DNA of 8,067 nt from a bacterium HR32 (GTDB lineage Bacteria; Sysuimicrobiota; Sysuimicrobiia; Sysuimicrobiales; Sysuimicrobiaceae): the NCBI GenBank assembly GCA_002898935.1, contig BEII01000052.1:1-8067 (forward strand), in the 5' to 3' direction. The notes beneath the pieces are model-generated. The model worked only from the letters and a program-made list of their open reading frames with translations, did no database searches and was not told where the DNA came from. Numbering within the stretch: the stretch's first letter is position 1; the number at the start of each line of letters is the position of its first letter. The position numbers and the translations under genes are program-made. Below, in pieces: positions 1 to 6,201 of the stretch.

Positions 1-995
1 ACGGCCAGGGCAGGGGCGGGATCGAGCACACGCTGCTGTGCGAAGAAGGGTGGGTCACGCCCGGGGCGGTGATCGCGGGTGGCGACTCCCACACGTGCAC
101 CTACGGAGCCCTGGGCGCCTTCGGGACAGGCTTGGGGTCCACGGACATCGCCTTCTGCCTCGCCTTCGGCTGGTTCTGGCAGGCGGTCCCGGCCACCGTC
201 CGGGTGGAGTTCGTCGGCAGCCGGGAGCGGTTCGTGACGGGCAAGGACCTGATCCTGGCGGTGCTGGCGCAGATCGGGGTGGCGGGCGGCAACGGCCACG
301 TGCTGGAGTTCACGGGACCCGCTGTGTCGGGTCTCTCCGTGGACGAGCGGCTGGCGGTGGCGAACATGGCGGTGGAGGCTGGCGCGGAGACCGGGCTGTT
401 CCCCGCGGACGAGGTGACCGCCCAGTACCTGCAGGGACGCGCCCGGAGCCCGTGGAAGGCGGAGCGGTCCGACCCAGACGCCTCCTTCGCGCGCACGGTC
501 CGCGTGGACCTGAGCGGACTTCCACCCCTCGTGGCGTGTCCGGACTCACCCGGCAACGTCCGGCCGGTGGCCGAGGTGCGCGGGCAGCGGGTGGACCAGG
601 TGTACGTCGGCAACTGCTCCAACGGGACCCTCACGGACCTGCGACAGGCCGCGGAGGTGCTGCGCGGCCGGCGCGTGCACCCGCGGTGCCGCGCCATCGT
701 GGTGCCCGCCACCTACGGGATCTACCGCCAGGCCATGGAGGAGGGGTTGATCGCCACGTTCCTGGAGGCGGGGGCCGTGGTGGCCCCGCCTACCTGCGGC
801 GCGTGCTTCGGCGGCCACATGGGCGTGCTGGCCGCGGGCGAGGTGGCGGTCACCACCACCAACCGAAACTTCCGGGGTCGCATGGGCTCCCCGGAGGCCG
901 GCGTCTACCTGGCCAACGCGTGGGTGGCCGCCGCGGCCGCGGTGGCGGGCGAGCTGGTGCACCCGGCGGACGTGGTGGGAGGAGGAGGGCCTTGA
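1..995 (+). CDS. leuC: 3-isopropylmalate dehydratase (LeuC/aconitase-like) large subunit, 5'-truncated by window edge
   Basis: Large, Fe-S-binding subunit of an isopropylmalate isomerase. The family interconverts 2- and 3-isopropylmalate in leucine biosynthesis, in the cytosol with LeuD. Codons are read from position 3 and give 330 residues. The family usually has about 420, so roughly 90 N-terminal residues lie outside the window. Visible motifs: GDSHTCTYGA near the start, the first cluster cysteine in GNCSNG (codon 615-617), the cysteine pair in TCGACFGGHMG (codons 795-797 and 804-806), and the substrate-binding NRNFRGRMG segment. All three [4Fe-4S] ligands are therefore present. The protein looks like the compact LeuC2/homoaconitase type rather than the E. 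coli type. One oddity is that the usual CTNGR reads CSNGT here. The stop codon overlaps the start of the small subunit, so the two are translationally coupled. Exact substrate (isopropylmalate, homoaconitate or another 2-alkylmalate) is inferred, not proven. Confidence 0.9.
   Translation, partial: GQGRGGIEHTLLCEEGWVTPGAVIAGGDSHTCTYGALGAFGTGLGSTDIAFCLAFGWFWQAVPATVRVEFVGSRERFVTGKDLILAVLAQIGVAGGNGHVLEFTGPAVSGLSVDERLAVANMAVEAGAETGLFPADEVTAQYLQGRARSPWKAERSDPDASFARTVRVDLSGLPPLVACPDSPGNVRPVAEVRGQRVDQVYVGNCSNGTLTDLRQAAEVLRGRRVHPRCRAIVVPATYGIYRQAMEEGLIATFLEAGAVVAPPTCGACFGGHMGVLAAGEVAVTTTNRNFRGRMGSPEAGVYLANAWVAAAAAVAGELVHPADVVGGGGP
978..989 (+). promoter_or_regulatory. Ribosome binding site that decides the TTG start of leuD
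   Basis: A purine run GGAGGAGGAGGG lies inside the last codons of the large subunit. Its core GGAGG (981-985) is 6 nt before the TTG at 992. This supports the TTG that overlaps the upstream TGA (TTGA) as the true start. No ATG lies nearby in frame before conserved sequence begins. Confidence 0.75.
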
Positions 996-1486
996 TCGTA
1001 GGCCGGGCGGTGGTCATCCCGCAGGACAACGTGGACACCGACGTGCTGTACCCGGGCCCGTACCTCAGCGTGGTGGACCCACAGCGCATGAAGCACTACC
1101 TGTTCGAAGGGCTCGACCCGGAGCTGCGGCAGCACCTGGGCCCGGACGCGGTGCTGGTGGTGGGCGACAACTTCGGCGCGGGGTCCTCCCGTGAGCACGT
1201 GCCGCTGGCCATGAAGGCGTGGGGCGTGCGCTGTCTGGTGGGCAAGAGCTTCGCCCGCATCTTCTACCGGAACTGCATCAACTTGGGCCTGCTGGCGGTG
1301 CAGAGCCCTGCCGCCGTGACCGCGGCGCGCATGGGCTCGCGCGTGCGCGTGGAGCCTCGGGAGGGGTGGGTGGAGGTAGACGGGGCGCGGTTCGAGATCC
1401 GGCCCGTGCCGGCCTTCGTCCTCGAGATCCTCGAGGCAGGCGGGTTGGAAGCCTGGGGACGGAGGCTCGTGGGAGCAACCTCGTAG
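992..1486 (+). CDS. leuD: 3-isopropylmalate dehydratase (LeuD-like) small subunit
   Basis: Small swivelling-domain subunit that pairs with the LeuC-type protein to make the active hydro-lyase. 164 residues, within the usual 160-170 for this small-subunit type. Starts at TTG in a TTGA overlap with leuC, directly behind a strong Shine-Dalgarno. Motifs seen: DNVDTDVLYPG (about residues 12-22), the substrate-specificity loop Y24-L25-S26, the GDNFGAGSSREHVPLA segment whose Ser-Arg contacts substrate in the aconitase family, and KSFARIFYRNCINLGL. The common Cys in the GCGSSREH motif is Ala here. The loop has Ser where, as I recall, methanogen homoaconitase has Arg, which argues mildly against homoaconitase. 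Substrate remains uncertain between isopropylmalate and related malate derivatives. The gene ends 12 bp before a convergent gene. Confidence 0.88.
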   Translation: MIVGRAVVIPQDNVDTDVLYPGPYLSVVDPQRMKHYLFEGLDPELRQHLGPDAVLVVGDNFGAGSSREHVPLAMKAWGVRCLVGKSFARIFYRNCINLGLLAVQSPAAVTAARMGSRVRVEPREGWVEVDGARFEIRPVPAFVLEILEAGGLEAWGRRLVGATS

Positions 1487-1498
1487 CTGGAGTCCGGG

Positions 1499-2185
1499 TC
1501 AGCGGCGCGCGGCCTCGGCGCGGGCTTCGCGGGCCGCCTTGCGCGCGAGTCGAAGGGGCTCCGGGGTCCTGTGCCGCCGGACCAGCGCGGCCACCACCTC
1601 GGCGGCTGTCCGCGGGTCCGTGCGCCAGGCGGCGTGCACGCACACCGGCCGGGTCCCGGCCCGCGCCCGCACGCAGTAGCCCACCACCTCGCCTCCCAGG
1701 ACCAGGGGCGTGCGTGCGCCGCGCACGTCCGGGGGTTGCTCCGCACGGGCCACCAGCGGACGGTCGGTGACGCCCACCGTGGGGATGCCGAGCACTGCGC
1801 CGAGATGCAGGGCGAGCCCCGCACGCCGCGGGTGGTCGCGGCCTGTGGCGTTCACCAGCAGGACGTCCGGCTGTCGCGGAAGGGCGCGGACCGCTGCTTC
1901 CAGGATCGGACCCTCCCGGAGCGCGAGCAGCCCGGGTTCGTAGGCGGCGGTCAGCAGTCCGTCCACGACCACCGCCTCGGAGCGTTCCGGGGTCCACAGC
2001 ACGGCTGCCGCCCAGGCAGGCTCACGCCCCTGCCCCCGTCCTTGTCGGCCGAGCGGGGCGCACACGAAGCACGCCCCGGCCACCCAGCCGGGCTGGGACA
2101 GCCACGGCGGGGGCCGTAGCGCCGCGAGCTCCACCTGCTGCAGCACCAGCTCTTCCCGTGTGGTAGGCCACCGGACCGATCCCAC
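1499..2185 (-). CDS. Endonuclease V (Nfi) family protein with degenerate active site
   Basis: 228 residues, close to the 220-230 of bacterial endonuclease V, which cleaves DNA (or RNA) one nucleotide 3' of deoxyinosine/inosine. The fold is recognisable throughout: VAG strand at 35-37, YEPGLLALREGP at 82-93, PDVLLVN..G..HPR at 106-120, GLALHLG at 123-129, IPTVGV at 134-139, GGEVVGY at 164-170 and PEPLRLA at 208-214. From memory of the T. maritima enzyme, D43 corresponds to C39, D110 to N112, K139 to D141 and H214 to R215. Only the E89 (E91) and H116 (H118) equivalents remain. The metal site is therefore probably lost, pointing to an inosine-binding or other non-nuclease role. The GTG start at 2185 follows a G-run Shine-Dalgarno. 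An upstream in-frame extension to 2302 would run into the divergent gene and is not conserved. Family call is firm; function is unknown. Confidence 0.85.
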   Translation of the reverse strand: MGSVRWPTTREELVLQQVELAALRPPPWLSQPGWVAGACFVCAPLGRQGRGQGREPAWAAAVLWTPERSEAVVVDGLLTAAYEPGLLALREGPILEAAVRALPRQPDVLLVNATGRDHPRRAGLALHLGAVLGIPTVGVTDRPLVARAEQPPDVRGARTPLVLGGEVVGYCVRARAGTRPVCVHAAWRTDPRTAAEVVAALVRRHRTPEPLRLARKAAREARAEAARR

Positions 2186-2258
2186 ACGGCCCCCCTTCGC
2201 GGAGGGGGACGCCTCCCCTGCAGGAAAGCGGCGGGCGAGCGGCGGAACCCACAGCGGG
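2186..2258. promoter_or_regulatory. 73-bp divergent intergenic region with C-run/G-run inverted repeats
   Basis: This gap must hold the start signals of both the endonuclease V homologue (minus) and the DUF72 gene (plus). I see no convincing -10/-35 pair on either strand. It contains CCCCC (2191-2195), GGAGGGGG (2201-2208) and CCTCCCC (2212-2218). The middle block can pair with either flank, giving two mutually exclusive short hairpins. The first block is also the G-run Shine-Dalgarno of the minus gene. In such GC-rich DNA this may be chance. Confidence 0.3.
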
Positions 2259-2999
2259 ATGGCTTCTCGCCTCCGGGTGGGCTGTTGCGGGTTCGCGCGC
2301 AAACTGGAGGAGTACGCGCGGCACCTGGACGCCGTGGAGGTGCAGCAGACCTTCTACCGGCCCCCGCAGGTGCGGACCGCGCAGGACTGGCGCCGCCGTG
2401 TGCCCCAAGACTTCGTGTTCACGCTGAAGGCCTGGCAGCTCATCACGCACCCGCCCACGAGCCCCACGTACCGCAGGCTGGGCCGGACCCTCCCTGCCTC
2501 CCGGCTAGACCGGTACGGCTCCTTCGCGCCGACGGAGGAGGTCCAGGAGGCGTGGGCCCTGACCCTGGAGGTGGCGCGGGCGCTCGAGGCCTCGGTTGTC
2601 GTGTTCCAGTGCCCCACGAGCTTCCGGCCCACACCCCAGAACGTCGAAAACCTCCAGCGGTTCTTCCGGACCGCGCCCAGGGCCGGCCTGGCCTTCGCGT
2701 GGGAGCCCCGGGGGCCGTGGCCCGCGGACCTAGTGAAGCGCCTTTGCCAGGAGCTGGACCTGGTGCACTGCACCGACCCGTTCGTGGCGGAGAGCGTCCA
2801 CGGCGCCTTCCGCTACTACCGGCTGCACGGGCGCGGCGGCTACCGCTACCGGTACACCGACGGCGACCTGCGGGAGCTTCGGGACCGGTGTACCGCGCCC
2901 GCGTACGTGATGTTCAACAACGTGAGCATGTGGGAGGACGCCCTGCGCTTCCAGGAGCTCGCGCGCGGGTCCGGTTTCGACCCACGCGGCAGGGTCTAG
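2259..2999 (+). CDS. DUF72 (YecE-like) TIM-barrel protein, short archaeal-style form
   Basis: 246 residues from an ATG at 2259. DUF72 proteins are cytosolic TIM barrels of unknown biochemical function. Family signatures: RVGCCGF at 6-12 (usual GxSGW/GTCGF start), AVEVQQTFYRPP at 25-36, FVFTLKAWQLITHPP at 52-66, AFAWEPRG at 145-152, DPF at 173-175, YYRLHGRGGYRYRYTD at 186-201 and YVMFNNV at 216-222. The segment between the first strand and the VEV strand is very short. It lacks the GFYPEGL-type insert of E. coli YecE, and the KAWQ.ITHPP wording is what I recall from archaeal and thermophile members. No strong Shine-Dalgarno is visible. An extension to 2160 is in frame but lacks family similarity and overlaps the divergent gene. 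The gene ends convergently, sharing CTAG with the next gene. Family call is firm; the role is unknown. Confidence 0.88.
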   Translation: MASRLRVGCCGFARKLEEYARHLDAVEVQQTFYRPPQVRTAQDWRRRVPQDFVFTLKAWQLITHPPTSPTYRRLGRTLPASRLDRYGSFAPTEEVQEAWALTLEVARALEASVVVFQCPTSFRPTPQNVENLQRFFRTAPRAGLAFAWEPRGPWPADLVKRLCQELDLVHCTDPFVAESVHGAFRYYRLHGRGGYRYRYTDGDLRELRDRCTAPAYVMFNNVSMWEDALRFQELARGSGFDPRGRV

Positions 3000-3634
3000 C
3001 GGCGGTACGCCACCAGCACCCCGTCCCGCAGCGGCACCACCGTGGCGGCGAAGTCGGGGTCGGAGAACACGGCCTGGGTGAAGGTGCGGATCGCCTGGGT
3101 GGCCTCGTCTCGCACCCGGCGGTCCAGCACCCTCCCCGACCAGAGCACGTTGTCCGCGAGCAACAGGCCCCCGGGCCGGAGGTGGGACTTGATGACGGGT
3201 AGGGAATCGGGGTAGCCGCGCTTCTCGATGTCGTTGAACACCACGTCGAAGGACTCGTCGGTGGAGGCCAGCTGCGCTACCGCCTCCGAAACGTGGAACT
3301 GAACGAAGGGTAGGAGCTGCATGCGCTCCAGGTACGCCTGAGCGTCCCGGGACAGCTGCGCGTCCCACACCACGTGGTGGACCACCCCGCCGCCGTTGTC
3401 CCGCACCGCCAGCGCGAACCACGCGGTGGAGTAGCCGAACCCAGACCCCATCTCGAACACGGTTCGGGCGGCCGCCAGGCGGGTGAGCACGTAGAACAGC
3501 TGGCCCACCACGGGCCCCACGATGGGGAATCCCGTGCGGGCCGCGCGCGCCTCCATCTCCGCCAACACCGGGGGGCGGGGCGGGACCAGCGCCTCCAGGT
3601 ACGGCATGAGCTTGGGGTGGACGAGGTCGGCCAT
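2996..3634 (-). CDS. SAM-dependent O-methyltransferase (caffeoyl-CoA OMT / COG4122 type)
   Basis: 212 residues. Class I methyltransferase that should transfer a methyl group from SAM to a hydroxyl, probably with a divalent metal. Motif I reads FEMGSGFGYS at 60-69. The metal-binding set typical of caffeoyl-CoA-type enzymes is present: D135 in FNDIEKRGY (family form FIDADKxxY), then D161 and N162 in DNVLWSGRV. Helical N-terminal residues 1-50 match the family cap. The length is normal for this family (about 210-220). ATG at 3634 is preceded 6 nt away by GGGGAGG, a near-perfect Shine-Dalgarno, so the open frame extending upstream to 4240 is not used. The acceptor substrate cannot be told from sequence: small phenolic, catechol and tRNA (TrmR-like) acceptors are all known in this family. 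It stands alone on the minus strand, divergent from the sugar dehydrogenase. Confidence 0.9.
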   Translation of the reverse strand: MADLVHPKLMPYLEALVPPRPPVLAEMEARAARTGFPIVGPVVGQLFYVLTRLAAARTVFEMGSGFGYSTAWFALAVRDNGGGVVHHVVWDAQLSRDAQAYLERMQLLPFVQFHVSEAVAQLASTDESFDVVFNDIEKRGYPDSLPVIKSHLRPGGLLLADNVLWSGRVLDRRVRDEATQAIRTFTQAVFSDPDFAATVVPLRDGVLVAYRR

Positions 3635-3635
3635 G

Positions 3636-3744
3636 GCACACCTCCCCTGCAAGGGTTGGCGGAGCGACGCGGTCGTTCCTGCGCAGCCAGGGAGAGCCGT
3701 GCGCGCGTCGAAGACCACCTCAAACGGACCCTCAGGGGGTGTGC
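3636..3744. repeat. Inverted copies of the translation initiation region bounding a divergent intergenic space
   Basis: The 110 bp between the methyltransferase and the sugar dehydrogenase is bounded by near-identical inverted sequences. GCACACCTCCCCTG lies at 3636-3649 and CAGGGGGTGTGC at 3733-3744. They are reverse complements apart from a two-base indel. Each holds the Shine-Dalgarno of the adjacent gene. The space between should contain both promoters, but I see no clear -10/-35 hexamers. The repeat could be an operator pair or simply two similar ribosome binding sites. Confidence 0.5.
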
Positions 3745-4815
3745 ATGCGTTTCCTCGCACTGGCTGCCGCCGTCGTCCTCGTGTTGGCGCAAGGCGCGGA
3801 GCCCGCAGCGAACGCGGTGGAGTGGGTGCGGAACCTGGAAGTGCCGTGGGCCATCGCCTTCGCGCCGGACGGCCGCGCCTTCGTGACGGAGCGGCCTGGC
3901 CGGGTTCGGGTGGTGCGGGCAGGCCGGCTGGAACCGCAGCCGGTACTGACGTTGCCCGTGGCCCACGTGGGCGAGGCAGGGCTGCTGGGCATCGCCCTCC
4001 ACCCGCAGTTCCCGCGGTCGCCGTACGTCTACCTGTACTACACGTACGACCGGGACGGCTTGCGCAACCGCGTGGAGCGGTTCCGGGACGCAGGCGGCCG
4101 GCTCGTGCGGGACCGGGTCGTCCTGGACGACATCCCGGGCGCCTTTGTCCACGACGGCGGTCGCATCCGGTTCGGGCCGGACGGGATGCTGTACGTGGGC
4201 ACGGGCGACGCGCGGCAGGCCTCCCGGGCACAGGACCCACAGTCCCTGGCGGGCAAGATCCTGCGCGTGACCCCGGACGGCGGAGTGCCGGACGACAACC
4301 CCTTCCCGGGCTCCCCTGTCTACTCCCTGGGCCACCGCAACGTCCAGGGCCTGGCGTGGCACCCGCAGACCCGGGCGCTGTACGCCACCGAGCATGGGCC
4401 TTCGGGCGAGCGCGGGTTCGCCCACGACGAGGTGAACCGGATCCGGCCGGGTGCCAACTACGGGTGGCCGGACGTGCTCTGCGGCCAGCCAGGCCGGCCT
4501 GGGTTCGAAGACGCCCTGGCGTGCAGTGGGGACGACACGTGGGCGCCCTCCGGTGCGGAGTTCGTGACCCGCGGTGCTTGGCGCGGCCGGTTGCTGGTGG
4601 CCAACCTGCGCGGCGCCCACCTGCGGGCCTTCGTGTTGAGCGCGGACGGGAGCCGCGTGGAACGCCAGGAAACGGTGCTGTCGGGGTACGGCCGGCTGCG
4701 GGACGTCGTCGAGGGCCCGGACGGAGCCCTGTACGTGCTTACCAGCAACCGGGACGGCCGCGGCCGGCCCGCGGCCTCAGACGACCGCATCCTCCGCCTG
4801 CCGCTGCCCCGGTAG
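3745..4815 (+). CDS. Secreted PQQ-dependent sugar dehydrogenase (GSDH / YliI-Asd family, COG2133)
   Basis: 356 residues. Six-bladed beta-propeller quinoprotein of the soluble glucose/aldose dehydrogenase family, which oxidises aldose sugars at C1 outside the cytoplasm. A signal peptide is visible: R2, hydrophobic residues 3-16, and an Ala-Asn-Ala motif at 22-24 as a likely cleavage site. Family motifs in order: VPWAIAFAPDGRAFVTERPGR (33-53), GEAGLLGIALHPQF (76-89), VHDGGRIRFGPDG (135-147) with H136 at the catalytic-base position, GTGD (152-155), SLGHRNVQGLAW (194-205), EHGP (216-219), ANYGWP (237-242), WAPSG (266-270) and GPDGALYVLT (324-333). Two cysteines, C246 and C260, sit close together in an insert and may form a disulfide. 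ATG 3745 is chosen over GTG 3739 because GGGGG at 3735-3739 is correctly spaced only for the ATG. Not every family member binds PQQ, so the cofactor is inferred. It is followed after 18 bp by a GH1 gene. Confidence 0.88.
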   Translation: MRFLALAAAVVLVLAQGAEPAANAVEWVRNLEVPWAIAFAPDGRAFVTERPGRVRVVRAGRLEPQPVLTLPVAHVGEAGLLGIALHPQFPRSPYVYLYYTYDRDGLRNRVERFRDAGGRLVRDRVVLDDIPGAFVHDGGRIRFGPDGMLYVGTGDARQASRAQDPQSLAGKILRVTPDGGVPDDNPFPGSPVYSLGHRNVQGLAWHPQTRALYATEHGPSGERGFAHDEVNRIRPGANYGWPDVLCGQPGRPGFEDALACSGDDTWAPSGAEFVTRGAWRGRLLVANLRGAHLRAFVLSADGSRVERQETVLSGYGRLRDVVEGPDGALYVLTSNRDGRGRPAASDDRILRLPLPR

Positions 4816-4833
4816 CCGACGAGCCCCAGGGGC

Positions 4834-6156
4834 GTGGCGCAGCGGTTTCCCGCGGAGTTCCGGTGGGGCACGGCCACCAGTGCCCACCAGGTGGAAGGCT
4901 GCAACCGCAACAACGACTGGTGGGCGTTCGAGCAGCTCCCGGGCCGCATCCGCAGCGGCCACCGGTCCGGCCGCGCGTGCGACTGGTGGCGCAACGCGGA
5001 AGCGGACTTCGACCGCATGGCGGAGCTCGGCCTGAACGCCCACCGGCTGTCCGTGGAGTGGAGCCGGCTGGAGCCGGAGCCGGGGCGGGTGGACGAGGCG
5101 AGTGTGCGTCGGTACCGGCAGATGCTGCAGGGCCTGCGGGAGCGGGGGCTGGAGCCCATGGTGACGCTCCACCACTTCACCCTGCCCCTGTGGGTGGCGC
5201 GGCAAGGCGGATGGGAGAACCCCAAGACCGTGGCGTGGCTCGGATCCCACGCGCGCCGGTGCGCGGAGTGGTTCGGGGACCTCGTGGACCTGTGGGTGAC
5301 GGTGAACGAACCGAACGTGGTGGCGGCCCTCGGGTACCTGCAGGGCCGCCACCCGCCGGGGGTGCGCAACCCCGTCCGCGCCGTGCGGGCAATTCGCCAC
5401 CTGCTGCGGGCGCACGCGGCCGCCTACCGCGCGGTGCACGAGGTCCAGCCGGCGGCCCGTGTGGGCATCGCCCACAACCTACGGCCCATGGACCCCGCCC
5501 GGGCAGAGCACCGTGGCGACCGGTGGGTGGCCTCCTGGCACGCCAACTGGTTCAACTGGATGTGGCTGGACGTGCTGCACACGGGCGCCTGGCACGGCCT
5601 CCTGGGACCGGGCCAGGTAGCCGAGTGCGTGGGCACCCTGGACTTCGTGGGGGTCAACTACTACACGCGCGACCGCGTGCGGTTCGCGCCGTGGGCGCCG
5701 CACGCCGCCTTCGGCCTGCACGGCCCCACACCGGGCGCTCCGGTCAGCGACCAGGGTTACGGCGAGATCTACCCCGAAGGGTTGGTACGGGTGCTCCGGG
5801 AGGTGTGGGCGCGGTACCGCAGGCCGGTGTTCGTGACGGAGAACGGCCTGCCAGACGCCGCAGACCGGTGGCGACCCCGCTTCCTCGTGGAGCACGTGGG
5901 CGCGGTGGCCCGTGCGCTGTCCGACGGGGTGCCGGTGCTCGGGTACTACCACTGGTCCCTGGTGGACAACTTCGAGTGGCAGGACGGCTGGAACCTTCGG
6001 TTCGGACTGTTCGGGTTGGACCCGGACACGCAGCGGCGGTGGGCGCGGCCTTCCGCGCGCGTGTACGCACGGATCTGCGCGGCCCGCGGCCTTCCTGCAG
6101 AGTTTCTGGGCGGTACGGATAGAGAGGGACCGTGGGATTCCATCGAAGACTTCTAG
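4834..6156 (+). CDS. GH1 family beta-glucosidase / beta-glycosidase
   Basis: 440 residues, the normal size of a bacterial GH1 TIM barrel (440-450). A retaining hydrolase releasing terminal beta-linked glucose, galactose or fucose. Catalytic acid/base is E159 in TVNEPN; nucleophile is E336 in VTENGL. Glycone-binding residues are also in place: Q19 in SAHQVEG, H114 in LHHFTLP, N158, W374 in HWSLVDNFEW, and E381-W382. The start is GTG at 4834 behind AGGGG, 18 bp after the sugar dehydrogenase stop, so the two are probably co-transcribed. No signal peptide is present, so it should act in the cytosol on imported oligosaccharides or glycosides. The N-terminal CNRNNDWWAFE region suggests broad glycoside specificity, but the natural substrate is not deducible. 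A compact C-terminal tail (about 427-440, rich in acidic residues) follows the barrel. Confidence 0.95.
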   Translation: MAQRFPAEFRWGTATSAHQVEGCNRNNDWWAFEQLPGRIRSGHRSGRACDWWRNAEADFDRMAELGLNAHRLSVEWSRLEPEPGRVDEASVRRYRQMLQGLRERGLEPMVTLHHFTLPLWVARQGGWENPKTVAWLGSHARRCAEWFGDLVDLWVTVNEPNVVAALGYLQGRHPPGVRNPVRAVRAIRHLLRAHAAAYRAVHEVQPAARVGIAHNLRPMDPARAEHRGDRWVASWHANWFNWMWLDVLHTGAWHGLLGPGQVAECVGTLDFVGVNYYTRDRVRFAPWAPHAAFGLHGPTPGAPVSDQGYGEIYPEGLVRVLREVWARYRRPVFVTENGLPDAADRWRPRFLVEHVGAVARALSDGVPVLGYYHWSLVDNFEWQDGWNLRFGLFGLDPDTQRRWARPSARVYARICAARGLPAEFLGGTDREGPWDSIEDF

Positions 6157-6166
6157 CGGAAAGGGG

Positions 6167-6195
6167 TTGATCTCCGAGCGGGATCCGTTTAGGAT
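6167..6195 (+). promoter_or_regulatory. Candidate sigma-A-type promoter for the orphan 118-aa gene
   Basis: TTGATC (6167-6172), a 17-bp spacer and TAGGAT (6190-6195) form a plausible -35/-10 pair. Each hexamer matches consensus at 4 of 6 positions with ideal spacing. It begins 11 bp after the GH1 stop codon and predicts transcription starting near 6201-6203, at the foot of the leader hairpin. The patch is visibly less GC-rich than its surroundings. This is a by-eye call. Confidence 0.4.
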
Positions 6196-6201
6196 GTTCC
6201 C

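Noticed and set aside
38..991. Upstream part of the open frame that contains leuD
   Set aside because: The frame is open from 38, but residues before the TTG at 992 are low-complexity Arg/Gly shadow of leuC. LeuD similarity and a Shine-Dalgarno begin only at 992.
2160..2258. N-terminal extension of the DUF72 protein to 2160
   Set aside because: DUF72 similarity begins at the RVGCCGF strand just after the ATG at 2259, and the extension overlaps the divergent gene.
2186..2302. N-terminal extension of the endonuclease V homologue to 2302
   Set aside because: It would overlap the divergent DUF72 coding sequence and has no family similarity; the GTG at 2185 has a G-run Shine-Dalgarno and gives the normal family length.
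3739..3744. GTG start six bases upstream of the sugar dehydrogenase ATG
   Set aside because: The G-run overlaps this codon, so it cannot be its ribosome binding site. ATG 3745 gives a cleaner signal peptide beginning Met-Arg-Phe.
3635..4240. N-terminal extension of the methyltransferase to 4240
   Set aside because: Translation is low-complexity and antisense to the sugar dehydrogenase; the ATG at 3634 has a near-ideal GGGGAGG.
3277..4620. 447-codon minus-strand frame opposite the sugar dehydrogenase
   Set aside because: It is antisense to a gene with clear family motifs; its own translation is Arg/Val/His-rich without domain similarity and has no convincing ribosome binding site.
3522..6122. 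866-codon plus-strand open frame
   Set aside because: It runs out of frame through the start of the methyltransferase region, the sugar dehydrogenase and the GH1 gene. Its Arg/Gly/Pro-rich translation is typical of shadow frames in GC-rich DNA; the real genes have motifs and ribosome binding sites.
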